Source of the DNA: Flavobacterium aquidurense
GTDB lineage: Bacteria; Bacteroidota; Bacteroidia; Flavobacteriales; Flavobacteriaceae
Direction: 5' to 3'
Assembly (NCBI GenBank): GCA_900107365.1
Contig: FNPS01000001.1
Coordinates: 434,001 to 498,000, forward strand
DNA length: 64,000 nucleotides
Under the pieces are notes generated by a model. The model saw only the letters and a program-made list of their open reading frames with translations. It was not told the DNA's origin and ran no database searches. The position numbers and the translations under genes are program-made. This document shows, piece by piece, positions 25,930 to 33,628 of the stretch (positions are counted from its first letter, which is position 1; every line of letters starts with the position of its first letter).

Positions 25930-27849
25930 TTATACTACGTTTGAAACATTAAATCTAACGCTAATTAATTCCTGAAGTTCTTTGATGGTTTTAAAAGTTC
26001 TTTTAAGCTTGATTTTTTCCATTTTTGATAACGATTCTAAAGCTATAAATTGTCCCGAATCATGATGTAAAAGTCCCTGTTTGGTTCTGAATTTCAATAA
26101 GGCCTTAAAAGAATAGGAGCATGATAAATACAACTCGCTATTATTAGGTTCTAATTCAGCTAATTTTTCGAAACGCTCTGCTGTGTTACTGATCCCTTTA
26201 ACTGAATGCGATAAAATCAAAACACGAGCAGCATCTGTTAAAGGCATTAAAGCTCTTCTTTTTATATCGAAATTATCTTTGTTTGCTCCGTCTTGTTCTA
26301 CTAAAAATTGTCTAAAAAAGCCTGTTGGTGAAGGACTTTGCAATGCACCGCTAACCAAATGAACATAAAAAATCGGATTTGCCTTTATATTTTCAAAAAT
26401 AGAATCAGACAATTGACTCGCTATTTCTGTATCTCCATACGTCACGCTGTAATCAAAAAAGATAAACGATAATAAAACTTCATTTTTCCCCGGATTTGTA
26501 ATCCAATGATGTACCTGGCTTTTCCAGTCATCAAGACTCATACACCATTTAGGGTTGGAAGCCATCATTTCGGCTGGACAGTAATCATAACCAATTTCAA
26601 AAAGACCTTTATTAATGAGACCAGCAAATTTTAAAAAGTATATTCTGGTTTCGTCCTTAAAAACTTCAGAAACATTCTCATAAACAATCGCATTATCCTG
26701 ATCAGTATGTAACATTTGCTCACTTCGACCCTGACTTCCCAATGCTAGCCACGCAAACTTGACTGGTGGTGGGCTGCTCATTTTTTCAATACACATTTCG
26801 ATAACGCGTGTGGTGCAGGCTTCATTTAATTCGGTTATGATTTTGGAAATCAATGTCATTGGAATATTTTGATCTAAATATCCCTGAAGCAACTGCATAA
26901 TTCTATTTCGGATGGGCTTAATCTCTTTGATTTTTTTGGCTCTTTTTAATGCTTTAATTAAAACAGCCGGATTATTTCCCAGCGCCACCATAACATCATG
27001 TTTAGATAGAATTCCAACAGCTTTGGTATTGACAGTTCCGTCTTTCGTTAAACACAAATGACTAATATTGCTTTTCATCATCGCCATTTGAGCCTCCGTA
27101 ACTGTCATTTTCTTCGGATATGTAATAACAGGCTTCGTCATAATAGTTTCGGCCGTTGTCAGTATCGAATATTCTCCGGTTACGATTTTATTTCGCAAAT
27201 CTTTATCGGTTAAAATACCTATCGGAAGCATTTCATCAACAATTAATATCGCCCCAACTTTTTTCTTATTCATTATTTTGGCAACATCTCGAGCTGTTGT
27301 GGATGGCGAACAAGTGACAATTTTTTTTGAATATTTTATAGGCGTTAAATCAAATGAATTGGTATGTGAATGCATTGTATCATGAACATCATCATCGCCA
27401 TACAATTTATCTTTATGAATATCTGAATAGGGATTTCGAGTATTGGATGCATAACTCTCAATCAGGAAATTTCCAACAGTTCTATTTTCCAGTGCATAAG
27501 GTTTGAAAACAGCAATTGGAATGGCATATAAAATACTTTCTTCATGTGCAACAGCTTCCATAATGTAGTTTTCCTGAGCCAAAAGCGGACGCAAACCAAA
27601 AATATCGCCTTCATCACACATATCCAAGACCGTATTTTTTGTGCTTTTCTTTAAAGCCACAGCGCCTTTATGAACAACATAAAAAGAATCATGCGTTTTT
27701 TCATTTTCGGCAAAAATCACAGCATCTTTATCTTTATAGATAATCGAAATTTGTTCTGATAGCTTTTCTAAATCCATTTTGTGTAAAAAGCTAAAAGGAG
27801 GGAAGTCCTTTAAAAAGTCGGCAACTCTATGCGATATGGTATTTTTCAT
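25930..27849 (-). CDS. cNMP-binding/CBS/DUF294 nucleotidyltransferase protein
   Basis: A 639-aa protein; the start is placed at ATG 27849 (MKNTISHRVADFLKDF), not the upstream GTG inside a repeat. Domains in order are a cyclic-nucleotide-binding-like fold (~20-120, FYVVHKGAVALKK), two CBS motifs (~165-290, ILIVDEMLPIGILTDKDLRN), a DUF294 nucleotidyltransferase (~350-470, WLALGSQGRSEQMLHTDQDNA with the GS and D.D pattern) and a C-terminal substrate-binding helical domain. It probably senses a nucleotide and transfers or removes a nucleotidyl group on an unknown target. It is coupled to the exonuclease downstream. Confidence 0.85.
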   Translation of the reverse strand: MKNTISHRVADFLKDFPPFSFLHKMDLEKLSEQISIIYKDKDAVIFAENEKTHDSFYVVHKGAVALKKSTKNTVLDMCDEGDIFGLRPLLAQENYIMEAVAHEESILYAIPIAVFKPYALENRTVGNFLIESYASNTRNPYSDIHKDKLYGDDDVHDTMHSHTNSFDLTPIKYSKKIVTCSPSTTARDVAKIMNKKKVGAILIVDEMLPIGILTDKDLRNKIVTGEYSILTTAETIMTKPVITYPKKMTVTEAQMAMMKSNISHLCLTKDGTVNTKAVGILSKHDVMVALGNNPAVLIKALKRAKKIKEIKPIRNRIMQLLQGYLDQNIPMTLISKIITELNEACTTRVIEMCIEKMSSPPPVKFAWLALGSQGRSEQMLHTDQDNAIVYENVSEVFKDETRIYFLKFAGLINKGLFEIGYDYCPAEMMASNPKWCMSLDDWKSQVHHWITNPGKNEVLLSFIFFDYSVTYGDTEIASQLSDSIFENIKANPIFYVHLVSGALQSPSPTGFFRQFLVEQDGANKDNFDIKRRALMPLTDAARVLILSHSVKGISNTAERFEKLAELEPNNSELYLSCSYSFKALLKFRTKQGLLHHDSGQFIALESLSKMEKIKLKRTFKTIKELQELISVRFNVSNVV

Positions 27850-27864
27850 TAGTTTAGATTTGCG

Positions 27865-27930
27865 TTTTGCCACAAAGGCACAAAGACACTAAGATATAAA
27901 AATTTGCGTCTTTGTGCCTTTGTGGCAAAA
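27865..27930. repeat. Perfect 23-bp inverted repeat with 8-bp internal period
   Basis: The arm at 27865-27887 (TTTTGCCACAAAGGCACAAA, then GAC) is exactly complementary to 27908-27930. Within the arm CACAAAGG, CACAAAGA and CACTAAGA follow each other at 8 bp. It lies between the lipoprotein and CBS genes and could form a long mRNA hairpin. Confidence 0.85.
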
Positions 27931-27943
27931 TTATTTAGTGTGT

Positions 27944-28315
27944 TTATTCAACTTTATAAACCTTCCCGCGTTGCTTTTCTTCAGAACCAACCATTCCGAA
28001 TTCAAAGGTGTAAGAATCTTTAGAAGTATTTAGAATCTTCATGCTGATTGCTTTTTCCTCAGCCATGTTCTTTGGATGTTTCTTCTGTAAAACATACTCG
28101 CAGTCGCTTACCCAGCGTACTGTTGAGGTATCGGTTTTTCCATCAAAAGTCTCGATTTCTATATTACCTTTTCGTTCAAAGAATGTTGTTTTTTTAACAC
28201 CATTTACTTCAAACTCAAATTTGAACTTTCCGTTTTTAAAGTCTTTGCAATTGTGTTCTGCGTTATAACACGAGAATAATGTGATTAACGGTAAAAGGAA
28301 TATAATTTTTTTCAT
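27944..28315 (-). CDS. Small conserved flavobacterial lipoprotein
   Basis: A 123-aa protein. The start at 28315 gives the lipoprotein signal MKKIIFLLPLITLFSC (Cys16); the longer frame from 28387 reads through a palindromic repeat and is rejected. The mature protein (CKDFKNGKFKFEFEVNGVKK, then RKGNIEIETFDGKTDTSTVRWVSDCEYVL) is a compact beta fold with three Cys after the lipid one. Such small secreted proteins are widespread in Flavobacteriia without known function. It precedes the CBS gene on the same strand with a strong hairpin between. Confidence 0.75.
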   Translation of the reverse strand: MKKIIFLLPLITLFSCYNAEHNCKDFKNGKFKFEFEVNGVKKTTFFERKGNIEIETFDGKTDTSTVRWVSDCEYVLQKKHPKNMAEEKAISMKILNTSKDSYTFEFGMVGSEEKQRGKVYKVE

Positions 28316-28337
28316 TTTTAAATAAGTTGTTTTTTTA

Positions 28338-28416
28338 GGAGCTGTTTCCCGCTGTCCTTCCAAATCTTTTGTGCCGAACCCCGGCACAAAAGGATTTTCC
28401 CTCCCATCGGGGCTAG
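28338..28416. repeat. GC-richer palindromic intergenic element
   Basis: The block begins GGAGCTGTTTCCCGCTGTCC and ends CATCGGGGCTAG, with a central hairpin TTTTGTGCC / GGCACAAAA (28367-28375 with 28383-28391). It stands out from the AT-rich surroundings. From memory, closely similar blocks are frequent between genes in Flavobacterium genomes; only one copy is in this window. Confidence 0.65.
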
Positions 28417-28598
28417 AAGAATATCGGATATATAAGAAATAATGTTACTATAGATGCAATAATGATAGTAAGAAAGGCCAAAAAATATAAATTTCGCCTT
28501 CTGTTTTTATCAGACTGTTCATCGGCTAATTTTGTTCTGCAAAACCGAATTAAAAGCCACCACCAAAATCCTCCAAAATAAGCATGAAATTCTATCAT
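28413..28598 (-). CDS. Small membrane protein (61 aa)
   Basis: ATG at 28598 overlaps the stop of the DUF1572 gene by four bases, indicating coupling. The N-terminal half is aromatic (HAYFGGFWWWLLIRFCRTK), followed by a charged loop (DEQSDKNRRRN) and one clear membrane span (LAFLTIIIASIVTLFLIYPI). The function is unknown. Confidence 0.6.
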   Translation of the reverse strand: MIEFHAYFGGFWWWLLIRFCRTKLADEQSDKNRRRNLYFLAFLTIIIASIVTLFLIYPIFF

Positions 28599-29170
28599 TT
28601 CAGTCTCTTCAATTCATCATCTGTAAAGTTCTTGATTTCTTTTTCTTTGGCAAACTTTTCGGCATTGTAATTTCCGGATTTATTCTTCGGAATTGATAAA
28701 CTTTCCCAATCACTATTTTTTAATTGCTTTGCATAAAAAACAATCTGGCCAACATGGTAAGGGTAATGTGCCAATTGACGATTTATAGCTTCAATAACAG
28801 TATGGCCTTCATTTCGGATATAAATAATATTCGAAAGTTGTTCTGGTTTTAGACTATTTAAAGCATCTAGAAAACAAGCCCAGCCTTTATTCCAGGCGAT
28901 TAAAACTTCTTCTTTAGATTGAAAATCATTTTCGAATTCAGCATCACGATTACGCCATTCTTTTTCTCCATCAGAAGTTAAAAAGTCTGTCCAACGCGAA
29001 AGCATATTGCCGGAAATGTGTTTTATAATGGTTGCAATACTATTGGTGTCTTCGTTTATTGCTACAAAAAGCTGTCCCGGTTCTAATTGATCCATCGCTT
29101 TTTCTCCCAGCATTTTATAGTATAAAAACTGCTTTTTAACGCTTTCTAAATAGGATTCAGTAGTTTCCAT
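28595..29170 (-). CDS. DUF1572 / DinB-superfamily protein
   Basis: A 191-aa protein with the four-helix DinB-like pattern. Motifs include IKHISGNMLSRWTDFLTSDG (residues ~47-66), EWRNRDAEFE, and a distal HYPYHVGQIVFYAKQL whose two His, with the earlier KHISGN His, suggest the usual three-His metal site. DinB-like proteins include metal-dependent thiol transferases; the substrate here is unknown. It lies three bases downstream of the pentapeptide protein gene in the same transcript. Confidence 0.85.
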   Translation of the reverse strand: METTESYLESVKKQFLYYKMLGEKAMDQLEPGQLFVAINEDTNSIATIIKHISGNMLSRWTDFLTSDGEKEWRNRDAEFENDFQSKEEVLIAWNKGWACFLDALNSLKPEQLSNIIYIRNEGHTVIEAINRQLAHYPYHVGQIVFYAKQLKNSDWESLSIPKNKSGNYNAEKFAKEKEIKNFTDDELKRLK

Positions 29171-29172
29171 AT

Positions 29173-29745
29173 TTATACAATTTTAATATCATACTTATCT
29201 AATAGTCCCACAATTCCCTGATTAGAAAATTGCGCTTTTCGCATCGGATTAAATTCCGGATCAATTTTATAATTATACGCCGTTCTAAAATCTACCGATG
29301 CCAATTGTGTTTCATTAAAAATAGCGCCATCTAAATCACAATTATCAAAAACCGAACTTGTTAAATTAGTCCCTATAAAAGTAACTTCTCGAACAGAACA
29401 ATTAATGAATTTGGTTTTCGGCATTTTTTTGTTCGAGAAAATGGCGTAATCTAAGGCTGTTTCTTCAAAATAAACCTGAAATAAAAAGTCATCACATTCA
29501 TTAAAAGCGATTCCCAAAAGCTTGCAGTTTTTAAAAGTAACATTCTTTAAATTAGTGCCTGCCAAACTGGTCATCGACAAATTGCAGTCAATAAATTCAC
29601 AGTCTAAAAAAGTATTGTAAGCAAAATTACTGTTTGAAAAATCACAGTTTCTAAAAACACAATCCTCAAACTCCCGGTTGTTTATTTTTTTGTCAATATA
29701 AATGACTTTCTCGAACGTTTTCTGAATGTGAATTATACCTTCCAT
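29173..29745 (-). CDS. Pentapeptide-repeat protein
   Basis: A 190-aa protein built of A(D/N)LXX-like repeats through residues ~25-160 (FEDCVFRNCDFSNSNFAYNT, later LAGTNLKNVTFKNCKLLG and FDNCDLDGAIFNETQL). These fold as a right-handed quadrilateral beta-helix. Length and layout resemble Qnr-type proteins, some of which protect gyrase from quinolones, but most chromosomal relatives have no known target. The C-terminal segment (PMRKAQFSNQGIVGLLDKYD) matches the tail often seen in this subgroup. Confidence 0.85.
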   Translation of the reverse strand: MEGIIHIQKTFEKVIYIDKKINNREFEDCVFRNCDFSNSNFAYNTFLDCEFIDCNLSMTSLAGTNLKNVTFKNCKLLGIAFNECDDFLFQVYFEETALDYAIFSNKKMPKTKFINCSVREVTFIGTNLTSSVFDNCDLDGAIFNETQLASVDFRTAYNYKIDPEFNPMRKAQFSNQGIVGLLDKYDIKIV

Positions 29746-29783
29746 GTAATTTATTTAATAAGAAATTAAAAGTTTGCGGAGTT

Positions 29784-29816
29784 AAACCTAACAGGTTTTA
29801 AAAACCTGTTAGGTTT
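29784..29816. repeat. 16-bp near-perfect palindrome (CCTAACAGG family)
   Basis: AAACCTAACAGGTTTT and its complement are separated by one base. The same core recurs at 36059-36085. It lies between the DUF6095 and pentapeptide genes and may form an mRNA hairpin. Confidence 0.85.
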
Positions 29817-29834
29817 GTCAAGACATTTAAGAAA

Positions 29835-30056
29835 TTAGTCATTGAACAAACCTTTCATAATGATTTTCAATCCGTAAAAAATCAAAAACATAGCACTTAA
29901 ACAAGCGACAATCCCAATTCCTAAAACCAAATAATGCCAATTCGTATGTTGATTCATAAAAGCATTATAAATCAACGAAGGACCAATAAATAATAAAGGC
30001 AACGAACCCGATAAATATTTAATTCCTTTTCCTAATAATTCTTTATTTGTTGCCAT
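29835..30056 (-). CDS. DUF6095-like small membrane protein
   Basis: A 73-aa protein with two membrane spans (IKYLSGSLPLLFIGPSLIY and YLVLGIGIVACLSAMFLIFY) and a short loop containing NQHTNWHY. It lies downstream of murQ on the same strand, a common flavobacterial neighbourhood. The family assignment is from memory of this pattern; the function is unknown. Confidence 0.72.
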   Translation of the reverse strand: MATNKELLGKGIKYLSGSLPLLFIGPSLIYNAFMNQHTNWHYLVLGIGIVACLSAMFLIFYGLKIIMKGLFND

Positions 30057-30094
30057 TTTAATTTTGTTTCAAGTTTGAAAAAGTTTCAGGTTTC

Positions 30095-30152
30095 AGGTTT
30101 GACAGACTTTGCGACCTTCGCGTAAACTCTTTGCGAACTTTGCGGTTAAGTC
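30095..30152. repeat. 8-bp-period array (CTTTGCGA type)
   Basis: Between DUF6095 and murQ the bases read as imperfect octamers (CTTTGCGA, CCTTCGCG, CTTTGCGA, ACTTTGCG). It is one of several such arrays in the window. Confidence 0.6.
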
Positions 30153-30178
30153 ACATCTTACATTTCACAAAAAACTTT

Positions 30179-30991
30179 TTACTTTAAATAATTGTCGACA
30201 GCGTTTCTCACACTGCCATATTTTTTTAATAATTCAGATGCTTCTTCATATGAAACAGGAATTTCTCCCATAATCATTTTGACACCGCGATCGACCAATT
30301 TGATGTTGCTCAACTGCATATCGACCATTTTATTTCCTTTCACTTTTCCAAGCTGAATCATCGCTGCGGTCGAAATCATGTTTAGAACTAATTTCTGAGC
30401 TGTTCCGGCCTTCATTCTCGAACTTCCGGTAACAAACTCTGGCCCAACTACAACTTCAATAGGAAATTGCGCTGTCAAAGCCAATGGACTCCCAGCGTTA
30501 TTAGTGATACATCCGGTAAGGATATTATTTTGATTACAAGTTTCTAAACCGCCAATAACATAGGGAGTTGTTCCAGATGCAGCAATACCAATTACAACAT
30601 CATTTGCACCAATATTATTAGCTTGCAAATCGATCCAGGCTTGTGTTGCGTTGTCTTCGGCATTTTCTACGGCACGACGAATTGCAGTGTCTCCGCCGGC
30701 AATTATTCCGTTTACTAAATCAAAAGGAACGCCAAAAGTAGGTGGGCACTCTGAGGCATCAACAACGCCCAAACGTCCAGAAGTTCCGGCTCCGATGTAA
30801 AATATTCGCCCGCCTAGTTTTAATTTTGCCACAACCTGCGCCACTAAAGCTTCGATTTGTGGTATCGCTTTCTCAACTGCATTGGGCACAGTTTTGTCTT
30901 CATTATTGATATTGGTAAGCAGTTCATGAACTGACATTTTTTCTAAATGTTCGTATTTTGATGCTTGTTCTGTAGTTTTTGTAAAGGTCAT
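30179..30991 (-). CDS. murQ: N-acetylmuramic acid 6-phosphate etherase
   Basis: A 270-aa protein with the SIS fold. GRIFYIGAGTSGRLGVVDAS followed by ECPPTFG holds the sugar-phosphate loop and the first active-site Glu; AVENAEDN holds the second. GSSRMKAGTAQKLVLNMIST is the family signature. It cleaves the lactyl ether of MurNAc-6-phosphate to give GlcNAc-6-phosphate and lactate in cell-wall recycling. It is slightly shorter than the ~300 aa of E. coli MurQ, mostly at the C-terminus, as in other Bacteroidota. Confidence 0.95.
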   Translation of the reverse strand: MTFTKTTEQASKYEHLEKMSVHELLTNINNEDKTVPNAVEKAIPQIEALVAQVVAKLKLGGRIFYIGAGTSGRLGVVDASECPPTFGVPFDLVNGIIAGGDTAIRRAVENAEDNATQAWIDLQANNIGANDVVIGIAASGTTPYVIGGLETCNQNNILTGCITNNAGSPLALTAQFPIEVVVGPEFVTGSSRMKAGTAQKLVLNMISTAAMIQLGKVKGNKMVDMQLSNIKLVDRGVKMIMGEIPVSYEEASELLKKYGSVRNAVDNYLK

Positions 30992-31014
30992 TTTTCGTAG
31001 TTAATTAGACTAGC

Positions 31015-31022
31015 CAAAAATA
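31015..31022 (-). promoter_or_regulatory. -7 element (TATTTTTG) for murQ
   Basis: On the minus strand the bases read TATTTTTG, matching the Bacteroidota TAnnTTTG consensus, 24 bases before the murQ start. No good -33 TTTG partner was found. Confidence 0.5.
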
Positions 31023-31110
31023 CTCTTTTTTATTGCAATTTCGAAATTTGAAAAGCAAAGACGCAAAGATTTAATTTGTTTTTTTATTGTTATTCCTACT
31101 CTTTTGAATC

Positions 31111-31140
31111 CTTGTTAAAAGAACTAAAATATTATATTTG
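31111..31140 (+). promoter_or_regulatory. Bacteroidota-type promoter for the first AraC regulator
   Basis: CTTG at 31111-31114 and TATATTTG at 31133-31140 are 18 bases apart, fitting the -33/-7 consensus. Transcription would start near 31147, about 12 bases before the ATG at 31160. Confidence 0.55.
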
Positions 31141-31159
31141 TTGGATAATCAAAAAATGA

Positions 31160-32305
31160 ATGGATAAATTAGGCTTTTTAGATGGCATTGCTCGGATTGC
31201 CGTTTTTGTTTCGTTATTGTTGGCACTTTTTTTACTGACAGTAAAAACGGAAAATAAACTGGCCAACCGACTATTTGCCTGTTTTATTATTTTTTCAGGA
31301 ATTGATTTCAGTGGACTTTTAGTCTATTCTTTTCCACAAGAATATGTTGATTTTGAGATTTTGAGAAGTACAACGTGCTTGCTGGAAATGCCTTTGATTT
31401 ATTTGTATGTTTTAGCGGTGTGTTATTCTGACTTTCGATTGAAGTGGAAGCATCTAATTTATACGCTACCTTTTATAATTATGAATGTAGTTTTTATGCC
31501 AAGATTTTATTTGAAATCGGGTATCGAAAAAGAACTCTTTGTCGCTAATTATAGTCAAATGTTTGAAGCCTATTTTTTTCATATTTTAATTGAATTACAA
31601 TACTTTTTTTATGTAATAAGTATATTTTTAATTTTAAGAAAGTATAAAAAAATCTACCTCGAAAATTATACTAATCCCAGCACCTCCACTTATAAATGGC
31701 TTTTTCAGATGAACTGTGTGTTTTTAATTATGCATTCTATTGCAGCTTCTAAAAATATATTGCGTTACACAGCTACCAGAGATACTTTTCTTTGGGGAAA
31801 TGTTCTGATGGTAATTACGGCCTTGTCCGTAATATGCTGGTTTGTAATGAAAGCGTTAAATCATCCGGAACTTTTTAGAGGAATCAATTCTCAATTAAAG
31901 CTAACGAAAGACATTCTTCCAAAAAACAATGAAAATGCAATCGAAGTAAAAGAACATCAGAATGAAGTTGTTGATACTCAAATCCTGACGTTGAAACAAT
32001 ATATGGCTGATAAAGAACCTTTTCTTGATCCGTCGCTTACGATTCAGGAATTGGCCAATCAAATTGATATTCCGGTTCGGGATTTATCCGTTTTGATAAA
32101 TCATAAAATGGATCAGCATTTTTTTGATTTTGTAAATGAATATCGAATCCAAAAAGCAATGAATATTTTAAAAGATGAGTCTAAAAGTCAGCTTACCGTT
32201 TTAGAAATTTTATATGAAGTTGGTTTTAATTCAAAATCTTCATTCAATACTTCTTTCAAAAAGTATACAAATCTCACGCCTACAGCTTATAGAAATGCAG
32301 TATAA
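31160..32305 (+). CDS. Membrane-anchored AraC-family regulator (copy 1)
   Basis: A 381-aa protein. The N-terminal ~235 residues hold about seven membrane spans (VSLLLALFLLTVKTENKLAN, then FACFIIFSG and more). A cytoplasmic linker leads to a C-terminal AraC-type helix-turn-helix domain (~275-381: PSLTIQELANQIDIPVRDLS and LTVLEILYEVGFNSKSSFNT followed by SFKKYTNLTPTAYR). Such proteins probably sense a signal in or at the membrane and bind DNA directly. The next gene is a close paralogue 20 bases downstream, and a TonB-receptor-like gene follows. Possible targets are these neighbours. Confidence 0.88.
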   Translation: MDKLGFLDGIARIAVFVSLLLALFLLTVKTENKLANRLFACFIIFSGIDFSGLLVYSFPQEYVDFEILRSTTCLLEMPLIYLYVLAVCYSDFRLKWKHLIYTLPFIIMNVVFMPRFYLKSGIEKELFVANYSQMFEAYFFHILIELQYFFYVISIFLILRKYKKIYLENYTNPSTSTYKWLFQMNCVFLIMHSIAASKNILRYTATRDTFLWGNVLMVITALSVICWFVMKALNHPELFRGINSQLKLTKDILPKNNENAIEVKEHQNEVVDTQILTLKQYMADKEPFLDPSLTIQELANQIDIPVRDLSVLINHKMDQHFFDFVNEYRIQKAMNILKDESKSQLTVLEILYEVGFNSKSSFNTSFKKYTNLTPTAYRNAV

Positions 32306-32325
32306 TAAATCAAGTAGTCAAAAAA

Positions 32326-33474
32326 ATGGATATAGATAGCTTTTTGAGTCTTATGGGCCGGATGTCGGTTTTTGTTTCATTGTTGCTGGCATTCTTTTTA
32401 TTTACTGTAAAAACACAAAATAAATTAGCAAATAGGCTATTTGCTTCTTATTTACTATTTTTTGTACTTGATGATATAGGAATTTTTATTAGTGAAGCTT
32501 TCATTAAAGATTATCTTAATTTAGAATTTTTCAGATGGACTACTTGTGCTTTGACACTTCCTGTTTTTTACCTGTATATAATCTCCGTTTGTTTTGCTGA
32601 TTTTCGATTAAGAACGAAGCATTTGATTCATGCAATTCCGTTTGTATTTACAAATGCAGTTTTTGTAAGCAGAATCTATTTTTTAAATGACGTGGATAAA
32701 ATGCAGTTTTATGAGCAGCGCAGTCAAATGCCAGAATTTTACTTTTTTCAGTTGATGCTGGCTTTACAAATTGTATTGTACAGCATTGGCGTATTTTTAG
32801 TTTTAAAAAAGTATAAAGAAATATATCGGGAAAATTATACTAATCCGAAGACTTCTATTTTTAAGTGGTTGTTTCAAATATCGACTGTATTTTTTAGTTT
32901 GTATTACTTATCAATAGCTAAGAATATTTTAAGATTTACCAATTTTGAGTTACTATGGATTTGGGCAAATGTAATCATGCAATTTTTAGCCTTGGTAGTA
33001 ACTTGCTGGTTTGTGTTAAAAGCATTGAATCATCCCGAGCTTTTTAGGGGTATAGATTCTAAATTGCAATTAGCAAGAGATATTCTTCCAAAGGAAAATA
33101 AAAGCGCTGTGGAGACAAAAGAGCAGCAAAACGATTTAATTACAGCTCAGATTTCGGCATTGAAACAATATATGGCCGGGAAAGAACCTTTTCTTGATCC
33201 ATCGCTTACAATTCAGGAACTCTCAAATCAAATAGATATTCCGGTTCGTGATTTATCCATTTTGATTAATCATCATATGGATCAGCATTTTTTTGATTTT
33301 GTAAACGAATATCGCATTCAAAAAGCCATGAGTATTCTGAAAAATCCCTTAAAAAAAGATCTTACAGTTTTAGAAATTCTCTATGAAGTAGGTTTTAATT
33401 CAAAATCGTCTTTTAATACATCTTTTAAAAAATATACTAATTTAACACCTACAGCGTACCGAAACGCTTCATAA
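32326..33474 (+). CDS. Membrane-anchored AraC-family regulator (copy 2)
   Basis: A 382-aa tandem paralogue of the preceding protein. The membrane half has diverged (SEAFIKDYLNLEFFRWTTCA), while the DNA-binding half is almost unchanged (LSNQIDIPVRDLSILINHHM and VGFNSKSSFNTSFKKYTNLT). This suggests both bind similar sites but sense different inputs. It ends 36 bases before a terminator hairpin. Confidence 0.88.
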   Translation: MDIDSFLSLMGRMSVFVSLLLAFFLFTVKTQNKLANRLFASYLLFFVLDDIGIFISEAFIKDYLNLEFFRWTTCALTLPVFYLYIISVCFADFRLRTKHLIHAIPFVFTNAVFVSRIYFLNDVDKMQFYEQRSQMPEFYFFQLMLALQIVLYSIGVFLVLKKYKEIYRENYTNPKTSIFKWLFQISTVFFSLYYLSIAKNILRFTNFELLWIWANVIMQFLALVVTCWFVLKALNHPELFRGIDSKLQLARDILPKENKSAVETKEQQNDLITAQISALKQYMAGKEPFLDPSLTIQELSNQIDIPVRDLSILINHHMDQHFFDFVNEYRIQKAMSILKNPLKKDLTVLEILYEVGFNSKSSFNTSFKKYTNLTPTAYRNAS

Positions 33475-33510
33475 TAAAGGTTTTGTAAAAAGTCGTACGA
33501 CATGCTAGAT

Positions 33511-33556
33511 AAAGTCGAACTGATTTCCTGAACAGAAATTGGTTCGACTTTTTTTT
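33511..33556 (+). terminator. Rho-independent terminator after the AraC pair
   Basis: AAAGTCGAAC (33511-33520) pairs with GTTCGACTTT (33542-33551), with an inner ATTTC/GAAAT stem, and runs into T residues. It spans the false 33539 start of the next frame, which supports the start at 33629. Confidence 0.88.
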
Positions 33557-33628
33557 GTCGGTCGCCTTCTCAAAATTTCTAAGGCAACTTTGCTTCAAAT
33601 TAATCGAACAAGTTTAAAATTAGAAATC

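Noticed and set aside
27865..27930. Short spaced repeats resembling a CRISPR array
   Set aside because: The repeat unit is only 8 bp with no unique spacers, no cas genes are nearby, and the arms are inverted, so this is a periodic intergenic array.
27944..28387. Longer N-terminus of the small lipoprotein (start at 28387)
   Set aside because: The extra residues are encoded by a palindromic intergenic element and would bury the lipoprotein signal that starts at 28315.
29173..29745. Calling the pentapeptide protein a quinolone-resistance gene (qnr)
   Set aside because: The fold is shared by many proteins of unknown role, and sequence reading alone cannot support a gyrase-protection claim.
33539..33628. 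Upstream start for the TonB-receptor-like gene
   Set aside because: The segment overlaps a strong terminator and would put 30 residues before a perfect signal peptide.
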